Positions 43,341 through 52,698 of a stretch of 64,000 bases of DNA are shown here, one piece after another. Every line of letters begins with the position of its first letter. Positions within the stretch are counted from its first letter, which is position 1. This DNA is from Arthrobacter sp. FB24 (GTDB lineage: Bacteria > Actinomycetota > Actinomycetes > Actinomycetales > Micrococcaceae). Under the pieces are notes generated by a model that searched no databases, was not told the origin of the DNA, and was given only the letters and a program-made list of their open reading frames with translations. Location: assembly GCF_000196235.1 (NCBI RefSeq), contig NC_008541.1, forward strand, positions 4,340,001 to 4,404,000. Reading direction: 5' to 3'. Both the position numbers and the translations under genes were made by a program.

Positions 43341-44432
43341 CTAGTTGGCCGGAACGCGGTCCAGCCTGGCCACGCCGATCTTCGAGTCGGCCATGCCGTA
43401 GAACACGAACAGCTGGCCGTCCACTTCCTCGATGGCGGTGGGGAACACCACGTTGGGCACGATGCCGGAGATCTCGTCTTCGGTTTCCGGTGCCAGCAGC
43501 GGCTTGTCGCTGCGGGCAATGACCTTGCTGGGGTCACTGGCGTCCAGGATCATGGCGGCCGCGGTGTAGTTGACCTTCTGCTGGTGGTCGAACGCGGACT
43601 TCTCCAGGGCACCGGCCACACCGTGGTGGATGAGCAGCCAGCCTTCATCGACGCGGATCGGCGCGGGACCGCCACCGATCTTCAGTTCCTCGAACGGGAA
43701 CTCGCTGAGGGCAACGAGGGTGTGCTTGCCCATGTGCACCAGGTTGCGGATGTCCTTTTCCACGTCTTCCACGGCCACGTAGGAGATCCAGATGCCGGGT
43801 CGGTTGTCCGTCACGCCGGCGGGCAGGTGCTCGCCTTCGCCGTCACGGATCCAGCCCAGGTCCCACATGGGGCGGTGCAGCATCGCATAGGAGGGAATGC
43901 CATCAGGGTCGTTGACAGGTTCCGGGAAGAACACGGCGTCCTTGTTGGGAAACAGGTTCAGGTCCATGGAGAGCTCGGCCTTGTATTCGAAGAAGCACGG
44001 GCCCAGGCGTTCCCAGCTGCGGAGGTCCTCGGAATGCGCGAAAGCGAGCCGCGGGCCCAGCGGACCGTAGGCGACATAGGTCATCAGGTGCTTGCCCAGG
44101 GAGGGTACCCAGGTAGTGCGGGGGTCCTCGGTACCGGCGTTGTTCAGGCCGCGTTCCCAGCCCTCGTCCGGGGCGAGCACTACGCCTTGGCGTTCCACTC
44201 CGGTGGGAACGCCGTCTTCGATGACAACCTTGGCCAGGCCGACGCGGGATACATTACCCTTGGCGACGAGCCGGGGCAGAAGGTACAGCTCGCCGTCGGG
44301 GCCCCGGCCGCTGGCGGGGTTGAGGACGCCTTCCGCTTCAAAGTCGTTGCCCTCTTCCGGGGACATGATGACCCCCGCGCGGGTGAGGGTGAAGGGAACG
44401 GTGGGGAGTGCGGAAGTGTGGGGGGAAGTCAT
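43341..44432 (-). CDS. GH130-family beta-mannoside phosphorylase/hydrolase-like enzyme
   Basis: A 363-residue five-bladed propeller enzyme of GH130. FEAEGVLNPASGRGPDGELYLLPR and NNAGTEDPRTTWVP contain the conserved Asn-Pro and the Glu-Asp-Pro-Arg of the active site. No signal peptide, so it is cytosolic. Family members phosphorolyse beta-mannosyl linkages (for example mannosyl-glucose or mannobiose); a few hydrolyse. Placed between the importer and the secreted hydrolase-like gene, it should cleave the imported oligosaccharide. Mannoside as substrate is an inference from the family. Confidence 0.88.
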   Translation of the reverse strand: MTSPHTSALPTVPFTLTRAGVIMSPEEGNDFEAEGVLNPASGRGPDGELYLLPRLVAKGNVSRVGLAKVVIEDGVPTGVERQGVVLAPDEGWERGLNNAGTEDPRTTWVPSLGKHLMTYVAYGPLGPRLAFAHSEDLRSWERLGPCFFEYKAELSMDLNLFPNKDAVFFPEPVNDPDGIPSYAMLHRPMWDLGWIRDGEGEHLPAGVTDNRPGIWISYVAVEDVEKDIRNLVHMGKHTLVALSEFPFEELKIGGGPAPIRVDEGWLLIHHGVAGALEKSAFDHQQKVNYTAAAMILDASDPSKVIARSDKPLLAPETEDEISGIVPNVVFPTAIEEVDGQLFVFYGMADSKIGVARLDRVPAN

Positions 44433-44435
44433 TGA

Positions 44436-45380
44436 TTAGCCCTTTACGCTTGATCCGATATTGGTGGAAATGAACTGGCGCTGGAAGAAGATGAACAGCG
44501 CGATGGCAGGTGCCGCGAGGACGCAGGCGCCGGCGAGGATTGCACCGAACGGGTTGGAGGCCGTGGCGGCGACGTTGGAAATGTAGTTGGCGAGGGACAC
44601 CGCAAGCGGCTGGATGGACGAATCCTTGGTGACAAGGAACGGCCACAGGAACTCGTTCCACGGACCGATGAAGGTCAGCAGCACAGCCGTGACGATTGCC
44701 GGACGCACCAGCGGAATGGCGATCTGCCACAGGATCCGCAGTTCGGAGGCACCGTCGATCCGGGCGGCTTCAAACAGCGTCGACGGCAGCTGCATGAAGT
44801 ACTGACGGAAAACGAAGACGGCGGTGGAGTTGATCGCGAACGGCAGGATCATGCCGATGTAGCTGTCCGCCAGGCCGTAGTCCCGGACGATCATGACGTA
44901 CAGCGGGATGAGCAGCAGCTGGAACGGGATCATCTGCACGAGCAGCATCATGCCGAAGACGAATCCCTTGCCGCGGAAATGCATCTGTGCCAGGGCGTAG
45001 CCCACCAGGAGGCCGAAGACCACGGTGAACAGGATGACGCCGCCGGTGAAGATCCCGGAGTTGACCAGGCCTTTCAGCAGGTCGATGGAACCGTTGATGT
45101 TGGCATAGTTCTCGCCGGTGAGGTTGGCCGGGTTGGGGAATGCACCCGCCACTGAAGTGTCCGGAGACGTCTGCAGCGAGCCGATAAACATGTAGTAGAA
45201 GGGGAACAGGAATACGAAGGCGCCGACGGCCAGCAGCACGAAGCTGCCAACGCCGAGGTTCCTGCGCTTTTCAACTGTGGAACCTCCGCGGCCGGAAGGA
45301 AGAGCGCCCGGCAGCCCGGCGTCGTCGTCGTTCTTTTCGTTTTCGTTGTTGGCGGCGGTCGCCGCGTCGATGACCGACAT
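44436..45380 (-). CDS. Carbohydrate ABC transporter permease (MalG type)
   Basis: A 314-residue inner-membrane permease with six hydrophobic segments after a charged 40-residue N-terminus. The EAA loop, here EAARIDGASELRILWQIAIPLVRP, is intact and contacts the ATPase. It lies 1 bp from the MalF-type gene and 3 bp before GH130. No ATPase gene is in the operon, so a shared MsiK/MalK-like ATPase encoded elsewhere is likely, as is common in Actinobacteria. Confidence 0.94.
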   Translation of the reverse strand: MSVIDAATAANNENEKNDDDAGLPGALPSGRGGSTVEKRRNLGVGSFVLLAVGAFVFLFPFYYMFIGSLQTSPDTSVAGAFPNPANLTGENYANINGSIDLLKGLVNSGIFTGGVILFTVVFGLLVGYALAQMHFRGKGFVFGMMLLVQMIPFQLLLIPLYVMIVRDYGLADSYIGMILPFAINSTAVFVFRQYFMQLPSTLFEAARIDGASELRILWQIAIPLVRPAIVTAVLLTFIGPWNEFLWPFLVTKDSSIQPLAVSLANYISNVAATASNPFGAILAGACVLAAPAIALFIFFQRQFISTNIGSSVKG

Positions 45381-45381
45381 G

Positions 45382-46362
45382 TCAGGCCTCCTTTCCGCCC
45401 ACGAGGCGTTTCTGGATCAAGGCAATCAGCAGGACGCCGATCACCAGGATGACGCCCAGGGCGGCCGCCACGTCGGGGTTTCCCTGAAGGATGCCCTTCT
45501 GGTACATCAGGAACACCGGTGACGTCGATGCGCCGTCCGGGCCGCCGCCTCCGGTGAGGAGGTACGGCTCGGTAAAGAGGTTGGCGCCGGTGATGGTGGC
45601 GAGCAGCGTGACCAGTACGCTGGCCGAGCGAACGCCGGGAACCGTGATGTTCCAGAACTGGACCCATTTGTTTCCGCCGTCCACCGAGGCGGATTCGTAC
45701 AGCTCGTCCGGTATGTTCTGCAGTGCGGCCAGATACAGCAGGATGAAGAATCCCAGCTGTTTCCAGGTGACGTACAGCGCCACCGTTGGCATGGCCAGCC
45801 AGGAGTTGGTCAGCCAGGACGGGTTCGGGGCCAGTGGCCCCAGCAACGCATTGACCAGCCCGTTCTGCTGGAACAGGAACAGCCAGACGCCGACGACGGC
45901 GACGCTTGCGGTGACGTACGGGACGTAGTAGCTGACCCGGAAGAAGGTCCGCAGCTTCGTCACGCGGTTCAGGGCGTTGGCCAGGACCAGGGACAATCCC
46001 ACGGTCAGCGGGACGTTGATGACCAGGAACACTCCGATGTTGGCGAAGGAACGCTGGACGGCGGGGTCTGACAGGACGGTGATGTAGTTGTCCAGGCCGA
46101 CGAACGGGCGGTCCACCTTGACCCGCGGGGCAGTGAAGAAGAAGTCGTGGAAGGAGATGTAAACGGCGTAGCCCAGCGGGTAGGCCAGGACAGCCAGGAC
46201 GTAGATGACGTACGGGGCGCTGAACAGCAGCCCCAGCGGCTGGCGGCCCAGGATGTTCTTGCGTTTCCTGGGCGCCGGCCGCTGGTCAGCCGTCCGTCCA
46301 ACCGGCACGCCCGTTGCGGGACTGCCCGCCGCGGGCCCGCCGTCAGAAGATCGGAGTGACAT
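45382..46362 (-). CDS. Carbohydrate ABC transporter permease (MalF type)
   Basis: A 326-residue permease with six hydrophobic segments. The EAA-like loop is YESASVDGGNKWVQFWNITVPGV, and the preceding KQLGFFILLYLAALQ is typical of UgpA/MalF-type CUT1 permeases. A 35-residue Pro/Arg-rich N-terminus precedes the first helix. It is 13 bp downstream of the binding-protein gene. Confidence 0.94.
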   Translation of the reverse strand: MSLRSSDGGPAAGSPATGVPVGRTADQRPAPRKRKNILGRQPLGLLFSAPYVIYVLAVLAYPLGYAVYISFHDFFFTAPRVKVDRPFVGLDNYITVLSDPAVQRSFANIGVFLVINVPLTVGLSLVLANALNRVTKLRTFFRVSYYVPYVTASVAVVGVWLFLFQQNGLVNALLGPLAPNPSWLTNSWLAMPTVALYVTWKQLGFFILLYLAALQNIPDELYESASVDGGNKWVQFWNITVPGVRSASVLVTLLATITGANLFTEPYLLTGGGGPDGASTSPVFLMYQKGILQGNPDVAAALGVILVIGVLLIALIQKRLVGGKEA

Positions 46363-46375
46363 TGGGGATCACTCG

Positions 46376-47677
46376 CTACTTCTGTGCTGCCAGTTGGTCG
46401 ATCTTTTCTGCGGCGCCCTTGAACGCGGAGTCAATGCTTTCGTTGCCGAAGATCACTGACTTGGCGTAGGCGGTCCGGAAGGTCTGCCAGACCTCAACCG
46501 AGTTGGGCACGTTGGGCACCTCGACGGTGCGTCCGGCCTGCTCGGCGAACTGGGTGTAGAGCGGGTTCTTGGTGAAGTAGTCGGCGTACGCAGTGGTCAG
46601 GTCCTTGCGCATGGGCATCTGGCCGGTCTCGGCCAGCAACTTGCCGTCCTGCTCCTGGCTGGTGGCGAACTTCATAACCTCCCAGGCTGTGCCTTGGTTC
46701 TCGCAGGCGGAGTACATGGCCACGTTCTTGGCGTCCGAGAAGGTGGACGTACCAGCCTTGGATTCAGCGGCGGGCACCGGCACGGCGCCCCAGTTGACCT
46801 TGTCCTTGTACGCGGCGATGGCCCACGGGCCGGCCAGGGACATGGCTGATTTTCCCTCACCGAAGGCGTCGCCCTGAAAGACCTCCTTGGACGCCAGGTT
46901 CTCCTTGTAGAGGGTCGCGAACATGGTGGCGACCTGCTTGCCCTCTTCGCTGTCGAAGGTGGCCTTGCTGTCCTTCAGGAGCGGAGTGCCGTCGGTGTTG
47001 GCAGCGTAGAACGGGTAGAAGTCGAACCACGACTGGAAGAAATCGCTGGCCGGGGAGGGCCATACGGCGTTGGCTGTGGCGCCGGACTTTACGAGGGTCC
47101 GTGCGGTTTCGAGGAATTCGGCGTGCGAGCCGAGCTTGGGGTTTTCGGGGTCCAGGCCGGCCTTGGCGAAGATGTCCTTGTTGTAGAACAGGACCACCGG
47201 GTTGGATTTCCACGGAAGCTGGTACATCTTCCCGTCCGTGGACTTGTACTGATCGGCGAGGTCGCCTGTGCGGTCCTTGATGTACTGCGCGCCGTCGGGG
47301 AAGGAGTCGAGGGCGACGAGTCCGCCCTGCTTCTGGAACTGCGGCACCGCCACCGGAGCGGTGTTGAAGACCAGGCACGGGGCATTGCCCGCTGTAATGG
47401 CTGCGCCGATGACTTCCTCGGAGCTCTTGCCAGCCGGGATTTCCTGGGCATCGATCTTCTCGTCCGGGTGGGCGGCGTTCCAGGACTCCACCATTGCCTT
47501 GCCCCACTTCACCTCGAACTCGTTGTTGGAGTACCAGATCTTGATGGGGCCCTTGGCGGCCGTGGCCGAGTCGGCGGAGCTGCCTCCCCCTCCCCCGCCG
47601 CAGGCAGCGAGGCCTGCGCCCATGATGGTCAGGGCGGCCACGGACAATACGCGCGCGGCTGTTGAAAAGCGCTTCAT
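46376..47677 (-). CDS. Carbohydrate ABC transporter substrate-binding lipoprotein
   Basis: A 433-residue CUT1 binding protein. A lipoprotein signal ends in GLAAC with Cys26 as the lipidation site, followed by a Gly/Ser linker. The mature part has typical features such as KIWYSNNEFEVKWGKAMVE and MSLAGPWAIAAY. It captures the oligosaccharide outside the membrane. Its start is 88 bp downstream of the lacI stop; that gap is C-rich on the coding strand with repeated agctggg-like blocks on the plus strand and has no operator, so transcription probably comes through from lacI. Confidence 0.94.
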   Translation of the reverse strand: MKRFSTAARVLSVAALTIMGAGLAACGGGGGGSSADSATAAKGPIKIWYSNNEFEVKWGKAMVESWNAAHPDEKIDAQEIPAGKSSEEVIGAAITAGNAPCLVFNTAPVAVPQFQKQGGLVALDSFPDGAQYIKDRTGDLADQYKSTDGKMYQLPWKSNPVVLFYNKDIFAKAGLDPENPKLGSHAEFLETARTLVKSGATANAVWPSPASDFFQSWFDFYPFYAANTDGTPLLKDSKATFDSEEGKQVATMFATLYKENLASKEVFQGDAFGEGKSAMSLAGPWAIAAYKDKVNWGAVPVPAAESKAGTSTFSDAKNVAMYSACENQGTAWEVMKFATSQEQDGKLLAETGQMPMRKDLTTAYADYFTKNPLYTQFAEQAGRTVEVPNVPNSVEVWQTFRTAYAKSVIFGNESIDSAFKGAAEKIDQLAAQK

Positions 47678-47765
47678 TGCGACTCCTATTTAGGGAAACA
47701 GAGGGTTGGGTGCGGGGTGTAGCTGGGCATGGGGTGAAGCTGGGTGCAAGGTGGGGCGGGGCGAA

Positions 47766-48785
47766 CTAACGGGCGGGTACCGGGCCGGTGGAGGCCCTCA
47801 CCAAAAGAGTCGGAGCCTGGAGAACCGTGTCTTGCCCGTCGTGCGCGTTGCTGAGCTGATTGAGGAGCACTTGGGCGGCAACCTGGCCCCAGAGCATGGG
47901 ATCGGTGGAGACGGTGGTGAGGGGCGGATTGAGGTACTGGGTGAAGTCGGCGTTGTCATAGCCCGTGACGGACAAATCTCCCGGCACAGTGAGGCCCTGG
48001 GTTTGTGCGTAAGACTGGCCGGCGGTCGCCATCAGGTCATTGGCGTACACGATTGCCGTGGGCTTGTCCGCCCGTCGGAGCAGATCGGCGGTGGCGGCCA
48101 TGCCTCCGGCGGCTGTGAAGTCGGCCTCCTCGAACAGGTCGGCGCGGAGGCCGGCAGCGGACAGAGCGTCTTCCCACGCCTGGCGGCGGCTCCTGCCGTG
48201 GATGTATTCCTGGCCGCCGCCGACATGCGCAATGCGGGTGTGGCCCAGCGCCACCAGATGCTCGACGGCTGCCGTGATTCCGGCGCAGTCGTCCATGGAA
48301 ACGGCAGGGAACGGCGATTCCGCGTCGGGCCGGTTCAAGGTGACCGCCGGGAGTTTGAGTTCCTGCAGCAGCGGGATGCGGGAGTCGTCGTGTCGGACGT
48401 CGGTGAGGAGAAACCCGTCCACCCTTCCGTTCTCGGCCAGCTTGCGGTAGCAGCGTTCCTCCGCTCCGGCGCCCGTAGCGACGCTGAGCACCAGGGTATA
48501 GTCGTGTTCCGCGAGCGCCGTTTCGATGCCGGCGATGAACGCCGGAAAGAACGGGTCCGTTCCGAGCAGGGAGGGGTCCCTGGCAACGACGAGTCCCAAG
48601 GCGTAGGCCTTGGCGGACGAGAGGCCTTTGGCCCGCAGGCTGGGTTTCCAGCCGAGTTCTTTGGCCACCTGGAGGATCCGTTCCCGGGTTCCCTCGCTGA
48701 CTCCCGGCTGGCCGTTGAGGGCATAGGAGACAGCACCCTTGCTGACGCCGGCCGCGTGGGCGACGTCGCTGATGGTGACTGCCAT
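47766..48785 (-). CDS. LacI-family repressor of the sugar operon
   Basis: A 339-residue LacI regulator: helix-turn-helix at 3-25 (ISDVAHAAGVSKGAVSYALNG), hinge about 45-60, then a periplasmic-binding-like effector domain. It is the first gene of the six-gene minus-strand operon and the two palindromic operators lie 42-82 bp upstream of its start, so it should repress itself and everything downstream until the sugar appears. ATG at 48785. Confidence 0.94.
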   Translation of the reverse strand: MAVTISDVAHAAGVSKGAVSYALNGQPGVSEGTRERILQVAKELGWKPSLRAKGLSSAKAYALGLVVARDPSLLGTDPFFPAFIAGIETALAEHDYTLVLSVATGAGAEERCYRKLAENGRVDGFLLTDVRHDDSRIPLLQELKLPAVTLNRPDAESPFPAVSMDDCAGITAAVEHLVALGHTRIAHVGGGQEYIHGRSRRQAWEDALSAAGLRADLFEEADFTAAGGMAATADLLRRADKPTAIVYANDLMATAGQSYAQTQGLTVPGDLSVTGYDNADFTQYLNPPLTTVSTDPMLWGQVAAQVLLNQLSNAHDGQDTVLQAPTLLVRASTGPVPAR

Positions 48786-48826
48786 GGATTCCGCCTTTAC
48801 TCGCTCGGCGGCTCAGTGATACAACT

Positions 48827-48844
48827 CACTGAACCGGTTCAGTG
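48827..48844. promoter_or_regulatory. LacI operator 1
   Basis: A perfect 18-bp palindrome CACTGAACCGGTTCAGTG with the central CG typical of LacI-family sites, upstream of the lacI start. Confidence 0.85.
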
Positions 48845-48850
48845 ATATCC

Positions 48851-48866
48851 ACTAAACCGGTTCAGT
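48851..48866. promoter_or_regulatory. LacI operator 2
   Basis: A near-perfect palindrome ACTAAACCGGTTCAGT, 15 of 16 bases as in operator 1. The two centres are 23 bp apart, about two helical turns, so two repressor dimers could bind side by side. Confidence 0.82.
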
Positions 48867-48923
48867 TGAGAGTTGTCAAGGGGAGCGCTTTCAAAAGGTA
48901 GCGCCCGACGGCGTGACGCGGCC

Positions 48924-49913
48924 CTAGGCGCGGACCAGCCCCGCAGCGCTGGCGAGGAGTTCCACGGACCGCAGGCGGGCCTCGGTTCCGTTGCTCTGGT
49001 GGGCCACGATCAGTTCGTCCGCATCAGCGTGGGCGGCAAACTCGTCCAGGTAGTCCATCACCACGTCAGGGGTCCCGATCGCCGAGTACTTCATCATCTG
49101 GGCTACGTGCTGGCCCTGCGGCGAGTCGAGGATCATGTCCGCCTCGTCGTCGGTGAACACCCTGCCGTTGCCAAAGAACAGGGACACGCGGGCGCGCTTG
49201 GTGGCCTGGAACATCTCTTGGGCTTCGGAGGCGGAATCGGCCGCTATCACGTTGACGCCTGCAATCACGTGCGGGGCATCCAGCTGGGCCGAGGGCTTGA
49301 ATTCCCGCCGGTAGATGGCCACCGCTTCCTGCAGGGCATTGGGAGCGAAGTGCGAAGCGAAGGCGTACGGCAATCCAAGCTGCGCTGCGAGCCGGGCCCC
49401 GAAAAGCGAGGAGCCCAGAATGTACAGGGGCACGTTGGTGCCCTTGCCCGGCGTCGCCTCAACGCCCTGGATGCGGGTGGGGCCGGTGAGGTAGCCCTGC
49501 AGTTCCAGGACATCCTGCGGGAAGCTGTCCGCGGACATCGGGTCGCGCCGGAGTGCTCGCATGGTGTTCTGGTCACTGCCGGGCGCACGGCCCAGACCGA
49601 GGTCGATGCGGCCCGGATGCAGGGTCTCCAGCGTGCCGAATTGCTCGGCGATGGTGAGCGGGGAGTGGTTGGGCAGCATCACGCCGCCGGCACCCAGCCT
49701 GATGGTGCTGGTGTTGGCCGCGATGTGGGCGATCAGCACGCTCGTTGCCGACGAAGCGATAGAGGACATGTTGTGGTGCTCCGCGTACCAGACCCGGCGG
49801 TACCCCAGCTCCTCCGCCCGCTGCGCCATGGCCACGCTGCCGGCAAAGCTCTCGGCTGCGGTCTGGTCCTTGGCGATGGTGGCCAGGTCAAGGATGGAAA
49901 GCGGAACAGTCAC
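48924..49913 (-). CDS. LLM flavin-dependent oxidoreductase (luciferase-like, MsnO8 type)
   Basis: A 329-residue single-domain luciferase-like protein. [21 protein letters not shown] and [20 protein letters not shown] are signatures of the group 1 alkanal-monooxygenase-like subfamily, and [18 protein letters not shown] is near invariant. It uses reduced FMN or F420; which one cannot be told. It is transcribed alone, convergent to nothing, and lies downstream of the 23-bp repeat array. GTG start at 49913. It is only distantly similar to the NtaA-type enzymes elsewhere in the window. Confidence 0.9.
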   Translation of the reverse strand: MTVPLSILDLATIAKDQTAAESFAGSVAMAQRAEELGYRRVWYAEHHNMSSIASSATSVLIAHIAANTSTIRLGAGGVMLPNHSPLTIAEQFGTLETLHPGRIDLGLGRAPGSDQNTMRALRRDPMSADSFPQDVLELQGYLTGPTRIQGVEATPGKGTNVPLYILGSSLFGARLAAQLGLPYAFASHFAPNALQEAVAIYRREFKPSAQLDAPHVIAGVNVIAADSASEAQEMFQATKRARVSLFFGNGRVFTDDEADMILDSPQGQHVAQMMKYSAIGTPDVVMDYLDEFAAHADADELIVAHQSNGTEARLRSVELLASAAGLVRA

Positions 49914-50017
49914 GGAGGAGCCGGCCTTTCATAGCGGAGCGTTGGCGGCGCCGTTCCGTTTGCGGAACAGGCACACTGGCGACAACGACGGCGGCGCCCG
50001 GGTTATTTCTCAACGTC

Positions 50018-50109
50018 GTCGTGGCGCCGGACACGCGGGAGTCGTGGCGCCGGACACGCGGGAGTCGTGGCGCCGGACACGCGGGAGTCGTGGCGCCGGA
50101 CACGCGGGA
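50018..50109. repeat. Four perfect tandem copies of a 23-bp unit
   Basis: The unit GTCGTGGCGCCGGACACGCGGGA occurs four times without a mismatch (starts 50018, 50041, 50064, 50087), in the gap between the coiled-coil gene stop and the LLM gene start. Each unit contains the palindrome GGCGCC. 23 is not a multiple of three, so it is unlikely to be coding. The rest of the 244-bp gap holds the hairpin at 50108 and nothing else recognisable. Confidence 0.95.
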
Positions 50110-50145
50110 GCGGGGCCACCGTTTCCGGCGACCCCGCTCCTTTTT
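50108..50145 (+). terminator. Hairpin with T tract after the repeat array
   Basis: The arms gagcgggg (50108-50115) and ccccgctc (50132-50139) pair perfectly; the inner bases ccaccg/cggcga can extend the stem, and cttttt follows on the plus strand. The T tract faces away from the minus-strand coiled-coil gene that ends at 50158, so it looks like a plus-strand terminator with no obvious plus-strand gene; it may still end the minus-strand transcript. Confidence 0.55.
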
Positions 50146-50157
50146 AGCTCGCTTGTG

Positions 50158-52491
50158 CTATTTCGCTACGCAGCCGCCCAGCAGGATCTGCCCGTCGATG
50201 GCTGCTATCTGGCCCTGAACGGCGCCGAGCTGGTCCTGAAGGGACTTGACCTTTATGCGCTGGGCCTCGATGGCGTCCTTGTTTGTCTTCTTTTGGGCCG
50301 TGAGCGTGCTCAGCTGTCCTTGGGCAGTCGTCACCTGCTGGTCCAGCGCTGTCAGCTGCGCTTGGAGGGTCTTGAGTTGGGCCTCCGTGGTGCTGATTTC
50401 CCCGTTGAGTTTGTTGAGCTGTTCCAGGAGTGGAGCCACACGGTTCTGCAGATCCAGAACCTCGGCCTCCTTGGCTGCGATCCGGGCGTTGAGATCCGCT
50501 AACTGGCTGACCAATGCGTCCATCTCAGTGTTCAGCTTCGCGATTTCATCCTGCTTGGCCGAAACCGAGGCCTTGGCAACATCCGCCGCAGCCTGAAGTC
50601 CCGGCAGCTCGCCCTCCAAGGCACTGATCTGCGCCCTCTTGGCCTCCACCGCCGCGTTTGCGGACGCGACGGCGTCGTTCGCTTCTGCCAGGTTGGACTG
50701 CAGACCGGCGAGCACCGCCTTCTGCGCGGCAACCGCCGCTTCGGCCTCGGCCACGCCGGTCTCCAGACCCGGGATTGCGGCTTCCAGATCAGCCACGACC
50801 TTTTCCTGAGCTGTGACGCTCGCCGCGGCCGTGGCTGCAGCACCTTGGAGTGCCGGCAGCTGGCCCTCCAGAACCGTGAGTTCTCCCTGCTTTGCAGCAA
50901 CAGCGGCATTCGCGGCGCTCACCGCGGATTCGAGGCCCGGAAGTTGTGCCTTCAGCGTCGAGATCTCGCCCTCCTTTGTGGCGACGGCGGCGTTCGCTGC
51001 GGTCAATGCCGACTGGAGCGGCGAAGCCTGTTGTTGCAGTGCGCTGCTTTCCTGCTGCTTGGCCAAGAGCTGGGCGTTCAGCGCGTCCACAGAGTACTGA
51101 AGAGCGGCCAAGTCACCCTGGTACCCGGAGATCTGGGCATTTTTAGTGCTGATTTGGCCGTTCACAACATTCAGCTGGGCCTGCTTCACGTCCCGCTGTG
51201 CTATCAGATCCCGTTTGGCTTTGGAGTTGCCGTTGATCGCGTCAATCTGCGCCGTAAGGGCGGCGATCTCCGACTCCAGTGAAGCCTTGCTGGCCTGCAG
51301 TGTAGTGAGCTGGCCTTGCGCTGTAGTCAGCTCAGCCTGCTTGGCCGCGATCGCGGTGTTCGCGGCCGCAATCTGCCCTTGGAGCGTGGTGATTTCCGCG
51401 TTGACCGAAGTAATCTTATTTGTATTGGCGGCGAGGGCCGATGCGGCGGCCGCCGCGCTTGCCTCGAGCGAGGAAAGCGCCTCCTGCGCCGCTCCGATCG
51501 CGGCGTTCTTGGCGGCCAGCGCGTCAGCGGCCTGGCTGGCTGAAGCCTGCAGCGACGTGAGTTCACTCTGCGCAGCACTGATCTCCGCCGCTTTTCCCGC
51601 TGCGGCGTCGGCCGCAGCCGCAGCTGTCGACTCCAGGGTAACGAGTGTCGACTTGGCGTCTGCAACCTTAGTTTGCTGGGCCTCAAGCTGCGCCTGCGCG
51701 GTATCCTCGACGCCCTGCAGCCGTGCGAGCTCGGCCTCGGCGTCGGTGACGGCTTGGGCCGCTTCGGTGGCGGCGGCCGCGGCATCGTCGGCTATCCCCG
51801 TGAGATTCGTCAATTCGCCCTGTGCTTTGGCAATCTCGGCGTTCTTGCCGGCAAGGGCCTCGGCTGCGGCGTCTGCTGCCGCTTGGAGCGCCGAGAGCTC
51901 GCCTTCGGCCGCGCTGATCTCACCCTTCTTCGCCGATTCCTGGGCTTCCAGGGCAGCTTTCTGCTGTCCTAGAAGTACAGCCGCGGCTTGGGCAACGTCG
52001 AGCTCCTCCTGCAATGGGATGAGTTGCGCTTCGGTGGTGGCAACATCCGCCTCAAGGCCGGCCAGCGCCTTCTCCGCGTCTGCGACCGACTGGGCCGCCA
52101 TAGTCTGCGCGACCAGCAATCCGGCCAGCTTGGTTTCCGCCGTGCCTACCTCCGTGCCCAGCTGCTCTTCCTCAGCTTCAAGTCCAGCAAGCGCTTTGTC
52201 CGCCGCGGCGATCTCCGCCGCAAGGCTGTTGGCTGTGGCCTGCAGCGCGGTGCGTTCGGCCTGCAGGGACGCGATCAACACGGCGTTCTTGCGGGCTGCC
52301 GCCTTGAGCAGGTTTTCCTGTACGGTGCCGCGATGGGCCAGCTGGTTCACCACTCCGTTGCAGATGCTGGCGGTGTCGTTGGCCGCATGGGCCGCCGGTA
52401 CCAGCACCAACATGCTGGTCAGAACGCCGGGAAGGACGACGGCAGCAGCCAGCCGGCGGACGAGTATGGATGTGGTGGACGCTTGTTGCAT
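50158..52491 (-). CDS. Secreted Ala-rich coiled-coil protein built from 28-residue repeats
   Basis: A 777-residue protein with a Sec signal peptide (RRLAAAVVLPGVLTSMLVLVPAAHA, cleavage near residue 36). Nearly all the mature chain is an Ala/Glu/Gln/Leu heptad coiled coil. From about residue 500 to 668, six consecutive 28-residue units can be aligned, each of the form A-x-V-x-A-K-x-x-E-I-x-x-L-x-x-x-L-P-x-L; several more diverged units precede them. Only two cysteines are seen, one near the N-terminus (SICNGV) and one five residues from the end (GGCVAK). No wall-anchor motif or enzyme domain was seen. ATG 52491 is preferred over 52539. Function unknown; a surface spacer or a coiled-coil partner of a wall hydrolase is possible. 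Confidence 0.82.
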   Translation of the reverse strand: MQQASTTSILVRRLAAAVVLPGVLTSMLVLVPAAHAANDTASICNGVVNQLAHRGTVQENLLKAAARKNAVLIASLQAERTALQATANSLAAEIAAADKALAGLEAEEEQLGTEVGTAETKLAGLLVAQTMAAQSVADAEKALAGLEADVATTEAQLIPLQEELDVAQAAAVLLGQQKAALEAQESAKKGEISAAEGELSALQAAADAAAEALAGKNAEIAKAQGELTNLTGIADDAAAAATEAAQAVTDAEAELARLQGVEDTAQAQLEAQQTKVADAKSTLVTLESTAAAAADAAAGKAAEISAAQSELTSLQASASQAADALAAKNAAIGAAQEALSSLEASAAAAASALAANTNKITSVNAEITTLQGQIAAANTAIAAKQAELTTAQGQLTTLQASKASLESEIAALTAQIDAINGNSKAKRDLIAQRDVKQAQLNVVNGQISTKNAQISGYQGDLAALQYSVDALNAQLLAKQQESSALQQQASPLQSALTAANAAVATKEGEISTLKAQLPGLESAVSAANAAVAAKQGELTVLEGQLPALQGAAATAAASVTAQEKVVADLEAAIPGLETGVAEAEAAVAAQKAVLAGLQSNLAEANDAVASANAAVEAKRAQISALEGELPGLQAAADVAKASVSAKQDEIAKLNTEMDALVSQLADLNARIAAKEAEVLDLQNRVAPLLEQLNKLNGEISTTEAQLKTLQAQLTALDQQVTTAQGQLSTLTAQKKTNKDAIEAQRIKVKSLQDQLGAVQGQIAAIDGQILLGGCVAK

Positions 52492-52698
52492 GGTGAACCC
52501 CCGGGTGCGAATGGGAAATGCGGCCGTCATTGGCCGCATTTATAGTCCCGATGCTAGGGGTGTTCACTCAGGAAAACATCAGTATGTTCCACTCGACTTT
52601 GGTGTTTATATACCTGTTTTTTGTCTTCAGTACTCAGGTTCCACTGAGATTAATTCCAGATACTCCGGTGAACTTCTGTAACACGGCTTACAGCCCAG

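Noticed and set aside
47701..47765. G-rich agctggg repeats in front of the sugar-binding-protein gene as a regulatory site
   Set aside because: The blocks are irregular and show no palindrome or riboswitch-like core; they may be simple low-complexity sequence.
50018..50109. A CRISPR array
   Set aside because: Units are directly abutting 23-bp copies without spacers, and no cas gene is present.
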